The position numbers were made by a program, and so were the translations under genes. From Clostridiales bacterium (lineage in GTDB: Bacteria; Bacillota; Clostridia; Saccharofermentanales; UBA5734), in contig SLMY01000268.1 in NCBI GenBank assembly GCA_007133255.1, positions 1-6,374 on the forward strand: 6,374 nt of DNA, given 5' to 3'. Of the stretch, positions 1-6,142 are shown one piece after another (positions within the stretch are counted from its first letter, which is position 1; the number at the start of each line of letters is the position of its first letter). The notes under the pieces were generated by a model that worked only from the letters and a program-made list of their open reading frames with translations, did no database searches and had not been told where the DNA came from.

Positions 1-966
1 CATGCCCAGATCTATCAGGCCATACCAGAAATCACTTTGGTTGGTGTCTGCGATCTTATTGAAGACAGAGCCCGGCTGGCCGGGTCGAAGTATGGTGTTG
101 ACTGGTATTTGAGTGCCGCCGCGATGCTGGATGAGTTGAAACCTGATTTAGTCAGCGTCGCTACCGGCGGTTATGAATATGCCAGTGATCATTATCAGCC
201 AACTTTGCAGGCGCTTGAAGCTGGGGCCCATGTTTTGTGTGAAAAACCAATCTGCAATGACCTGGTTAAAGCTGAGGAAATGGTCCGAACAGCTCGTGAG
301 CGCGGGCTTTGTCTTGCTGTTGATCTGAACCATCGCTTCACACCCGCGGCCAGAACCGCGAAAAGCTGGCAGGAAGAGGGCAGGATTGGCGACTTGCTGT
401 TTATTAACATGAATCTCTGGATTGGTAAGTTTGGTTCCTTTGAATCTGAGTTTTATCACTTGAAGGCATTGAATCCGCATAGTGTTGATATTGTCCGTTA
501 TTTTGGCGGTGATGTGGCTGAAGTCCAGTGTTTCGCGATGAAAGCGCCCGGACGCGATCTGTATTCAACTCAGTCGATGAATCTGCGATTTGCCAACGGC
601 GCTGTAGGGCACATAACAAGTTCGTATGATATTGAGCGGGGGCATCCGATGGAACGCTGTGAAGTCGCGGGTACAGCAGGACGGATGCTTGTTGACGATA
701 TGTGGCGTGAGGCTGCGTTGTATCCGGCCGGTGACCTCGTTAAGCAGGTTTATACCAACCCGGTCTTTGGCGGCTTCACTGGATTTTACGATACCTTTGC
801 CGACAGAATAGAAGCGTATGTGCGCCAGTTGCTGTCAGGGGCGTCACCAGATGAGATTGACGGCAGTGGTCAGGCCGGTCTTGAAGCCAGCCGGGTGATA
901 CATGCTGCCATTGAATCGATCAGGCGCAATGGACAGCCTGTTCTGGTTTCTGAAGTGAATCACTAA
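1..966 (+). CDS. Gfo/Idh/MocA-family NAD(P)-dependent sugar oxidoreductase (5' truncated)
   Basis: This is a probable cytoplasmic dehydrogenase acting on a sugar, inositol-like polyol or derivative, with a nucleotide cofactor bound by an N-terminal Rossmann fold. The reading frame is open from base 1. The first in-window residues (HAQIY) align with residues 17-21 of the complete paralogue at 1010-2113 (HAEVY), so about 16 N-terminal residues, including the glycine-rich dinucleotide loop, lie outside the window. The TTG at 37 is therefore not the start. Visible family marks are the end of the second beta strand (GVCD, near 40-54), the EKP motif at 241-249 whose lysine is the usual catalytic residue, LNHRFTPA near 325-348, and NPHSVDIVRYFGGDV near 472-516, with the conserved HxxD pair at 478-480 and 487-489. 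The stop is TAA at 964-966. The next gene starts 43 bp downstream, which suggests an operon. The family is secure; the substrate is not known. Confidence 0.9.
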   Translation, partial: HAQIYQAIPEITLVGVCDLIEDRARLAGSKYGVDWYLSAAAMLDELKPDLVSVATGGYEYASDHYQPTLQALEAGAHVLCEKPICNDLVKAEEMVRTARERGLCLAVDLNHRFTPAARTAKSWQEEGRIGDLLFINMNLWIGKFGSFESEFYHLKALNPHSVDIVRYFGGDVAEVQCFAMKAPGRDLYSTQSMNLRFANGAVGHITSSYDIERGHPMERCEVAGTAGRMLVDDMWREAALYPAGDLVKQVYTNPVFGGFTGFYDTFADRIEAYVRQLLSGASPDEIDGSGQAGLEASRVIHAAIESIRRNGQPVLVSEVNH

Positions 967-996
967 AGTATAACAAGCGAGAGTCAATCAAACATG

Positions 997-1003
997 AGGA
1001 GGT
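997..1003 (+). promoter_or_regulatory. Strong Shine-Dalgarno site for the second dehydrogenase
   Basis: AGGAGGT lies 6 bases before the ATG at 1010, a near-perfect match to the anti-Shine-Dalgarno sequence at good spacing. It fixes the start of the downstream gene and suggests high translation compared with the sulfatase gene, which has no comparable site. Confidence 0.85.
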
Positions 1004-1009
1004 AATCAC

Positions 1010-2113
1010 ATGGCCTTAAAAATAGGTTTAGTTGGATTGGGTGGTATAGGTCATACACATGCTGAGGTATACCGTCAGGACGACCTGGCAGAACTGGTCG
1101 CGGTCTGCGATGTTAAAAAAGAACGGGCAGATGAGGCCGCGGTTAAATATGGTGTTCCTGCGTTTTATTCATTGCGTGAGATGCTCGGCAGTATGCCGGA
1201 CATTGAGATAGTGGATGTCACAACCTCCGGGTATGAAAACGGCAGCTGGCATTATATTCCAGTGATGGAAGCTTTGGATGCCGGCAAGCATGTGCTGGTT
1301 GAAAAACCTATGTCGAATGATGTACGTGAAGCCAGGGAAATGGTTCAGCTGGCCGGTCGCAAAAAGCTATACCTTGGCTGTAATTTGAACCATTATTTTA
1401 CCAAACCTGCCGATCGCGGCAGCGAGTTGATCGCTGAAGGCAAAATAGGTGAACCGGTTTATATTATTCATAAAATGGGTTTTAATGGCGGCGAGAAAGC
1501 CTATGCAGGACCTGGTCCAGAACGGTGGAAGCGGCCTTACGCGCATCTGAAAGCTTTTCTGGCACATCCTTTTTCCCTGCTGAGACATTTTGGCGGTGAT
1601 ATTACACATGTTCAGGCTTTTCTCAACAAGCCAGGTGTTCGCAAGACAGCCAATGACCTGATGTATTCAATCAACAGCGTTCATGTTCGCTTTGAAAACG
1701 GCAGTACGGGTTACCTGCTTTCGCAGCGCGGTGATGCCATGTTTGGGCTGGGCGGCTGGTGGAGTTTTGAAATGGCCGGTACACGGGGCACATTTGTGAT
1801 AGAAAACTGTGTTGAGAAACTTTATTACTGGGATGCTGAAAAGAAACGGGAGACATTGTCTTCACCAGAACCTGACGAAGTGCTTGATACGGGGATAAAA
1901 GACTTCGGCGCTACTTTCCCCGCACGCATCCACGCCTTCCTGGAAGATGTCAGTAACGGTGTGCCGCCTGAACTGCTGCGTGCGTCAGGCCGCGACGCGC
2001 TGGCTACACTTGAATACACATTCGCCGCAATTCGTTCATTCGAGGAAGGCGGCTCACTCGTAAGGCCTGAAGCGCTGCCGAATATTCATGGCGACATCAC
2101 ACAACCCATTTAA
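1010..2113 (+). CDS. Gfo/Idh/MocA-family NAD(P)-dependent sugar oxidoreductase (complete, 367 aa)
   Basis: This is a cytoplasmic oxidoreductase of the Gfo/Idh/MocA family, of typical length. The Rossmann fold starts at once: GLGGIG at residues 9-14 is the dinucleotide loop, and Asp34 after AVC ends the second strand and favours NAD over NADP. EKP at 98-100 carries the presumed catalytic Lys99. The C-terminal substrate-binding domain starts around residue 123. The active-site helix reads HLKAFLAHPFSLLRHFGGD (179-197). His186 of the HxxD pair is kept, but the Asp position is Ser189. The start is set by a strong ribosome-binding site and by the Rossmann motif only a few residues in. It is clearly related to the dehydrogenase just upstream (EKP, LNH.F, HLKA, R.FGGD shared) but much diverged, so this is an old duplication or recruitment rather than a recent copy. 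The gene ends 6 bp before the sulfatase gene. The substrate is unknown; sugar or polyol derivatives are expected. Confidence 0.93.
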   Translation: MALKIGLVGLGGIGHTHAEVYRQDDLAELVAVCDVKKERADEAAVKYGVPAFYSLREMLGSMPDIEIVDVTTSGYENGSWHYIPVMEALDAGKHVLVEKPMSNDVREAREMVQLAGRKKLYLGCNLNHYFTKPADRGSELIAEGKIGEPVYIIHKMGFNGGEKAYAGPGPERWKRPYAHLKAFLAHPFSLLRHFGGDITHVQAFLNKPGVRKTANDLMYSINSVHVRFENGSTGYLLSQRGDAMFGLGGWWSFEMAGTRGTFVIENCVEKLYYWDAEKKRETLSSPEPDEVLDTGIKDFGATFPARIHAFLEDVSNGVPPELLRASGRDALATLEYTFAAIRSFEEGGSLVRPEALPNIHGDITQPI

Positions 2114-2119
2114 ATTAAA

Positions 2120-3514
2120 ATGAAGCGATTGAGACCTAACATACTCTTTCTTGTTGCCGATCAGCATCGCTGGGATTGTCTGGGTTTGGCAAAGCGCTAT
2201 CCGGTGCTCACACCCCATCTGGATCGTCTGGCGGATGAGGGGGCCTGGTTTTCTCATGCCTTTTCGCCTATTCCTGTCTGTGGTCCGGCACGCCAGTCTA
2301 TCCTTTCTGGTCTGGCACCAGAACAATTTGGCAGTCTGTGGAACCAGAATTTTCTGGCTTGCCCAGCCTTACAACCTTCTGATAATTTTTTTATGGCTGC
2401 GCTTGCCAGAGCTGGCTATGACACCACCTTGATCGGAAAATGGAATGTATCCTTGCACCATACACCTGGAGATTTTGGCTTCAATCGGCATATTGATCTG
2501 AAAGCAGAATTCCAATCAGTTGAAGCGCGTTATCCACATAGCAGCTGGCCGAATGGCTGGTTTGGTGATCCGAGTCCGCTTCCCCTGGCTGACAGCAGAA
2601 CCCACCTTGCAGCTGGCATAGCCTGCGAGCAGATGCGCCAAGCTGACAAAGACCGCCCCTTTATGATTCGCGTTGATTTTCAGGATCCGCATCTGCCCTG
2701 CCGGCCAAGTGAGCCTTTCGCTTCACTGTACCGTCCTGAAGATATGGTGCCCTGGGACAGCTTTGCGGACAATCTTGCAGATAAACCTTATATTCAGCGT
2801 CAGCAGCTGGTTAACTGGCAGCTTCAGGGAAAAACATGGAATGAGTGGAGCCGAACGGTCGCGCTTTATTTAGGTATGATCAGCCAGATTGACGACGCCG
2901 TTGGCCTGATGTTGAAACAGCTCCAGGAACTGGGTTTAGAAGATGAAACACTGGTTATTTATACTAGTGACCATGGAGATTTGTGCGGCGGTCACGGTAT
3001 GATCGACAAGCATTATGTTCTGTACGATGATGTGACCCGTGTTCCGCTCATTATACGCGATCCGCAGCAAAACCGGCCCGGTCGTGAAATTGAAGCTTTC
3101 ACAAGCCTTCTCGATATCGGCGCGACACTGGCACAACGATGCGAGCTGGAAGGTGTAAATCCCGGTCATGGTCAGTCGCTGCTGCCTTTGATGAGCGATT
3201 GTGATACCTCGTCAGTTGAGCGTGAAGAAATTGTCTGCAGCTCCAACGGCCAGCAATTCGGACTTTATACACAGCGCTGCATACGAACCCGTGACTGGCT
3301 TTATGTCTGGAATCTGACAGATATAGATGAATTATATGAGCTGGCTTCTGATCCCGGACAATGCGTCAATCGGATTACAGATATGTCATGTCAGTCGGTT
3401 CTGGCAGATTTGAGGAAGCGTCTTTACCAGGTGCTGCTGAAACGACAAGATCCTTTTGTCAGCAGCATATGGGTTCGTGACCAGCTGCTTCATGGCCGGA
3501 AACTCGACAGTTGA
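2120..3514 (+). CDS. Type I sulfatase / phosphonate monoester hydrolase-like enzyme (464 aa, cytoplasmic)
   Basis: This is an alkaline-phosphatase-superfamily hydrolase expected to cleave sulfate (or phosphate/phosphonate) monoesters. The N-terminus RPNILFLVADQHRWD holds metal ligand Asp14, with Gln15 where many sulfatases have a second Asp. The maturation motif is CGPAR at residues 54-58: Cys54 is the residue converted to formylglycine, and Pro56 and Arg58 are conserved. GKWN at 106-109 corresponds to the usual GKWH, with Lys107 kept and the His replaced by Asn. DPHLP (189-193) provides His191. SDHGDLCGGHG (283-293) gives metal ligands Asp284 and His285, and Lys297 follows. There is no signal peptide or lipobox, so the enzyme should act in the cytoplasm. 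The DQ.RWD and CGPAR patterns resemble phosphonate monoester hydrolases and choline-sulfatase-type enzymes. The gene starts 6 bp after the dehydrogenase stop without a visible ribosome-binding site, so translation is probably coupled. The family is secure; the substrate is not. Confidence 0.93.
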   Translation: MKRLRPNILFLVADQHRWDCLGLAKRYPVLTPHLDRLADEGAWFSHAFSPIPVCGPARQSILSGLAPEQFGSLWNQNFLACPALQPSDNFFMAALARAGYDTTLIGKWNVSLHHTPGDFGFNRHIDLKAEFQSVEARYPHSSWPNGWFGDPSPLPLADSRTHLAAGIACEQMRQADKDRPFMIRVDFQDPHLPCRPSEPFASLYRPEDMVPWDSFADNLADKPYIQRQQLVNWQLQGKTWNEWSRTVALYLGMISQIDDAVGLMLKQLQELGLEDETLVIYTSDHGDLCGGHGMIDKHYVLYDDVTRVPLIIRDPQQNRPGREIEAFTSLLDIGATLAQRCELEGVNPGHGQSLLPLMSDCDTSSVEREEIVCSSNGQQFGLYTQRCIRTRDWLYVWNLTDIDELYELASDPGQCVNRITDMSCQSVLADLRKRLYQVLLKRQDPFVSSIWVRDQLLHGRKLDS

Positions 3515-3589
3515 AATTGTCTGTCAGCTATCTTTGTCTGGCGACGGTTTTAATTGAAAAATATAGTTTTCAGAAAATGATCTTTATGA
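3515..3589. other. Convergent intergenic junction, weak candidate terminator only
   Basis: This 75-bp gap separates the plus-strand sulfatase from the minus-strand membrane protein. An 8-bp perfect inverted repeat (AGCTATCT at 3526-3533, AGATAGCT at 3592-3599) encloses a long AT-rich loop. A smaller 5-bp stem (TGATC 3578-3582, GATCA 3588-3592) sits inside it, and a run of six T at 3599-3604 follows on the plus strand, already within the 3' end of the opposing gene. This could end plus-strand transcription, but the stems are short and AT-rich, so the call is tentative. No comparable signal is seen for the minus strand. Confidence 0.25.
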
Positions 3590-4924
3590 TCAGATAGCTT
3601 TTTTCTCTTGGCGATACAAGTAAAGCAACTCCGTAAGCTCACAGGCGATCATGCCTATGACACCATTAACAGCAGGATTGGGCAGTCCAAGGATGGTTAA
3701 GAAAGAGATGACGGCGATCAAGGTGATGAGGTTGATCGCTTTTCCTTTCCATATAAAATTCGTTGTACGCCGTTTGAGGAGAATGCCCCAGTAATACTCT
3801 CTGGCTACTAAAATCCAGGGTAAAACACTCATCAGAATCAGAACATCGGCCGCAAGCACGCTGATGCGATGGCTGGTGCCGATGACATGGCGCAGAATAA
3901 GGTAACCTATATCCGTGATACCGATCAGCAGCAGCAGCCCTGAACAGATCGCGGCTAATATCACACCAAACCGTTTAACGCTTTTTATCTGCGCGGCTTG
4001 TTTGCTTTCGATGTAGTTGAGCGAAACCTGGTGAAACATCATGAAGGGGCTGAGCAGGATCACGCCCAGGCCCCAGGCGACAGCGAAAACAGCCAGGGTG
4101 AGATCTGGATCAGAAGTTCGGGCCAGACCGCTGTTAATGATTGGCATCAGGCTTGTCTGGATGAGGGCTGTGATGACAAGCGGCGAGTAAAATCGCTGGA
4201 TCTGGTTATAATTCAAAATTTTGCTCTTCGGTACTTCCTCATCTTTTTCAAGCTTTACAAGTCCTTTGATAAGTCCGCCGCTTAAGACACGGGTGCCCAG
4301 AACCATAATCAACGCTTCCAGGCCAACAGCGCCGATATATAAAATACCGGCAACATAAGCTTCGGGGATTGATTTCAAATGATCAATCAGCAAGATGAGG
4401 ATCAGGACATAGGTGACGCGCATCAATGAAGAGAAGGTGATCAAGGGGGTTGTGCGAAACTTAATTGAGAAACCAGCGAAAAAATCACGTATAGAAACAC
4501 AGATGGGAAAAAGAACGAGAATTTTAAACAGTAAAACAGCCTGTTCAAGCGTTGGGCCGGAAAGCCCCATTATACGAGCGAAAATGAATCGAGACAGATC
4601 ACTGAAGGCAAAGAGCGACATGAAAGCAATGACAAATAAAACGACTGCAGCCAAGAAAAAGGTTGTTTTTTTAAAATTCTGACGATGGTCGATAAGCGCG
4701 GTGACCGCCTGGCGGACCATCATGAGCGGACTATAGAAAATGAACAACAGGCTTTTAGCCACAGCAAAAGCGGCTAAGAGAATCTCTGGTTCGGGCAGCC
4801 GGGCCAGACCGGCGTTAAAAAGTGAATGTGTGACTGTGATCACCAGTGAGGTCATCGCCAGGGGCACAAAAAAGAAGGCTTGCTCTTTGAGGCTTGGACT
4901 GGCAGAAAGGTCTAATTTAGTCAT
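3590..4924 (-). CDS. MATE/flippase-like (MOP superfamily) 12-helix integral membrane protein
   Basis: This is an inner-membrane protein of about 444 residues with roughly twelve hydrophobic segments, in two halves separated by a charged linker (residues about 220-238, KLEKDEEVPKSK). The halves are repeats: NAGLARLPEPEILLAAFAVA (37-56) matches NSGLARTSDPDLTLAVFAVA (264-283), and IRDFFAGFSIKFRTT (145-159) matches AREYYWGILLKRRTT (374-388). Size, helix count and two-fold repeat fit the MOP superfamily (MATE exporters, polysaccharide flippases and relatives), though I recognise no diagnostic MATE substrate motif. The likely role is export or flipping of a small molecule or lipid-linked compound; the substrate is unknown. 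The frame also allows GTG at 4925-4927 directly before ATG at 4922-4924. I chose the ATG because the ribosome-binding site AAGGAG lies 8 bases from it, against 5 from the GTG. The stop is TGA at 3590-3592. It has its own candidate promoter. Confidence 0.8.
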   Translation of the reverse strand: MTKLDLSASPSLKEQAFFFVPLAMTSLVITVTHSLFNAGLARLPEPEILLAAFAVAKSLLFIFYSPLMMVRQAVTALIDHRQNFKKTTFFLAAVVLFVIAFMSLFAFSDLSRFIFARIMGLSGPTLEQAVLLFKILVLFPICVSIRDFFAGFSIKFRTTPLITFSSLMRVTYVLILILLIDHLKSIPEAYVAGILYIGAVGLEALIMVLGTRVLSGGLIKGLVKLEKDEEVPKSKILNYNQIQRFYSPLVITALIQTSLMPIINSGLARTSDPDLTLAVFAVAWGLGVILLSPFMMFHQVSLNYIESKQAAQIKSVKRFGVILAAICSGLLLLIGITDIGYLILRHVIGTSHRISVLAADVLILMSVLPWILVAREYYWGILLKRRTTNFIWKGKAINLITLIAVISFLTILGLPNPAVNGVIGMIACELTELLYLYRQEKKAI

Positions 4925-4932
4925 CACGCGGA

Positions 4933-4938
4933 CTCCTT
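4933..4938 (-). promoter_or_regulatory. Shine-Dalgarno site of the membrane protein gene
   Basis: On the minus strand AAGGAG (plus-strand CTCCTT) precedes the tandem GTG-ATG start codons. The spacing is 5 bases to the GTG and 8 to the ATG, so both are possible and the ATG is preferred. Confidence 0.7.
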
Positions 4939-4960
4939 GCGAATAAATAGCATCAAAAAC

Positions 4961-4989
4961 ATTATACGCATGGAATCAATCCAGTACAA
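4961..4989 (-). promoter_or_regulatory. Candidate sigma70-type promoter for the membrane protein gene
   Basis: On the minus strand a perfect TATAAT -10 box (plus 4961-4966) lies 17 bases after TTGTAC (plus 4984-4989), a weak -35 match. Transcription would start near 4954, leaving a leader of about 30 bases that includes the ribosome-binding site at 4933-4938. Its position in the spacer between kinase and transporter suggests that the transporter is transcribed independently of the kinase. Confidence 0.45.
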
Positions 4990-5152
4990 ATGCCTTTACA
5001 TCAAAGCCAGGAACACTCATATCTTCTGGCATGAGATAAAGGGAGTATTGTCGAGTACAACATGTTCTGGCAGATATGCGCTCTTGCAAGAAGTCTCGCG
5101 TCTTTGTCGTGAGCGGCTCATAAATTGAGCGGTTCAATAATACAGACAACCT
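4990..5152. other. Rest of the kinase-transporter spacer; small repeats, no gene
   Basis: With the promoter region this forms a spacer of about 228 bp. It holds a perfect 10-bp palindrome (TCTTGCAAGA, 5082-5091) and two near-identical 11-mers, TGAGCGGCTCA (5110-5120) and TGAGCGGTTCA (5126-5136), offset by 16 bases. These could be regulator sites but match no operator that I recognise. A 63-codon plus-strand frame across 4937-5128 shows no family resemblance or ribosome-binding site. No intrinsic terminator with a T-run is seen after the kinase. Confidence 0.3.
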
Positions 5153-6085
5153 CTATTCTTGCATCATTTTTTCAAGACTGGATTTGCTGATATCACCTTC
5201 CATGGGACCTAACTTCATCACGTTAAGCGCACCTGCGGCGGCAGCCATTTTTCCTGCCTCAAATAAAGATTTACCTTCTAATAAACCGCACAGTAAGGCA
5301 GCGTCAAAACAATCACCTGCGCCTGTAGGGTCGATTTGCTTTGCCTGATAAGGCTGTATATCTACCTGCTCTTTTCGGCTATAGAGTGTACTGCCCTTGT
5401 TTCCTTTTTTTAGCGCGACGACTTCTAGCTTCTTATTTTCAAGAAGCTTTTCTATCCCATCCTCAATTGTTTGCATACCGGTTATCATTTTAAGTTCATC
5501 AATCCCTGGCATTAAGACAGAACAGTTACCTATTAGATCTCCCAGAATGTCTTCAAGGGCTCTGCCTTTTAAAAGCTCCGGCCGGATATTAGGATCAAAT
5601 GATATCTTCGCGCCGGACTTTGCGAAGCTTTGAGCAGTATTGAGAATCTGATCGCGAAAAGAACGGTTTATCATGAGTGAACAGCCCATGATATGGAAAT
5701 ATTTCGGCGCTTCAATCTGTTTGATATCAATTGATTTCGAGTGTACCGCCGGCGTGTTATCAATATGATAGATGAATTTTCGAGAACCATCTTTAAAATA
5801 AGCAACAAAAGCGACAGCGGTGGCGTTATTGACGTCTTCAAAAACATGATCAACATTGACGCCGTCTTTTTTAAGCCGATCCAGTATGTTTTTACCAAAA
5901 TCGTCTTTCCCGACACCGCCGCATATGCCTGCGGTATGTCCAAGGCGCGCCACTGTGTCAATAAAAATTGCCGGCGCGCCACTGGGGAAAGGACCCATAA
6001 ATTCACCCGGCTCATTTAGCTGCATGTCAGCTCCCGGACGCATTATCTCTACAAGCATTTCACCCATCGTCCAGATTTCACACAT
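5153..6085 (-). CDS. PfkB/ribokinase-family carbohydrate kinase, tagatose/fructokinase-like (310 aa)
   Basis: This cytoplasmic kinase would phosphorylate a sugar with ATP, trapping it for catabolism. It has full family length. The N-terminal part has GEMLVEIMRP (8-17) and GPFPSGAPA (31-39), the substrate-binding loop. PfkB signature 1 lies around GGVGKDDFG (56-64) with the following helix. DPNIRPEL (164-171) is the usual central motif. Signature 2, DPTGAGDCFDAALL (252-265), contains the GAGD anion hole and catalytic base Asp258. The combination GE.LVEIM with GPFPSGAPAIFID recalls tagatose kinases and related sugar kinases more than 6-phosphofructokinase or ribokinase proper, but this is from memory and the substrate is not settled. 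The start ATG at 6083-6085 has GAGGT 7 bases upstream. The SGNH hydrolase gene ends 57 bp upstream on the same strand, so the two are probably co-transcribed. The gene looks more AT-rich than the plus-strand genes. Confidence 0.92.
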   Translation of the reverse strand: MCEIWTMGEMLVEIMRPGADMQLNEPGEFMGPFPSGAPAIFIDTVARLGHTAGICGGVGKDDFGKNILDRLKKDGVNVDHVFEDVNNATAVAFVAYFKDGSRKFIYHIDNTPAVHSKSIDIKQIEAPKYFHIMGCSLMINRSFRDQILNTAQSFAKSGAKISFDPNIRPELLKGRALEDILGDLIGNCSVLMPGIDELKMITGMQTIEDGIEKLLENKKLEVVALKKGNKGSTLYSRKEQVDIQPYQAKQIDPTGAGDCFDAALLCGLLEGKSLFEAGKMAAAAGALNVMKLGPMEGDISKSSLEKMMQE

Positions 6086-6092
6086 ATCTCTA

Positions 6093-6097
6093 ACCTC
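6093..6097 (-). promoter_or_regulatory. Shine-Dalgarno site of the sugar kinase gene
   Basis: GAGGT on the minus strand (plus-strand ACCTC) lies 7 bases before the ATG at 6083-6085 and supports that start. Confidence 0.65.
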
Positions 6098-6142
6098 AAT
6101 TTTAAAAGCATTTGCGTCAAAGTAAACAAGGCCGCGATGCCA

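Noticed and set aside
148..619. Minus-strand frames opposite the first dehydrogenase
   Set aside because: They are antisense shadows of a gene with conserved family motifs, with no plausible ribosome-binding site or domain.
37..966. TTG at 37 as the start of the first dehydrogenase
   Set aside because: The frame is open to base 1 and the preceding codons (HAQIYQAIPEI) align with residues 17 onward of the complete paralogue, so the gene is truncated by the window edge.
3998..4285. Open plus-strand frames within the membrane protein gene (also 4413-4682 and 4740-4946)
   Set aside because: They are antisense to a well-supported gene with repeated helices and have no family resemblance; the codon pattern of the minus strand explains them.
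4937..5128. 63-codon plus-strand frame in the kinase-transporter spacer
   Set aside because: It has no ribosome-binding site, no recognisable domain and low-complexity AT-rich codons, and it overlaps the promoter and ribosome-binding site of the membrane protein gene on the other strand.
5111..5130. Hairpin GCTCA-TAAAT-TGAGC as a terminator after the kinase
   Set aside because: The stem is only 5 bp and there is no T-run after it on the minus strand; it arises from the overlapping direct repeats.
6099..6125. Possible promoter just before the kinase (TTTACT, 16 bp, TAAAAT on the minus strand)
   Set aside because: Transcription from it would start near 6092, within or past the kinase ribosome-binding site at 6093-6097; co-transcription with the upstream hydrolase is more plausible.
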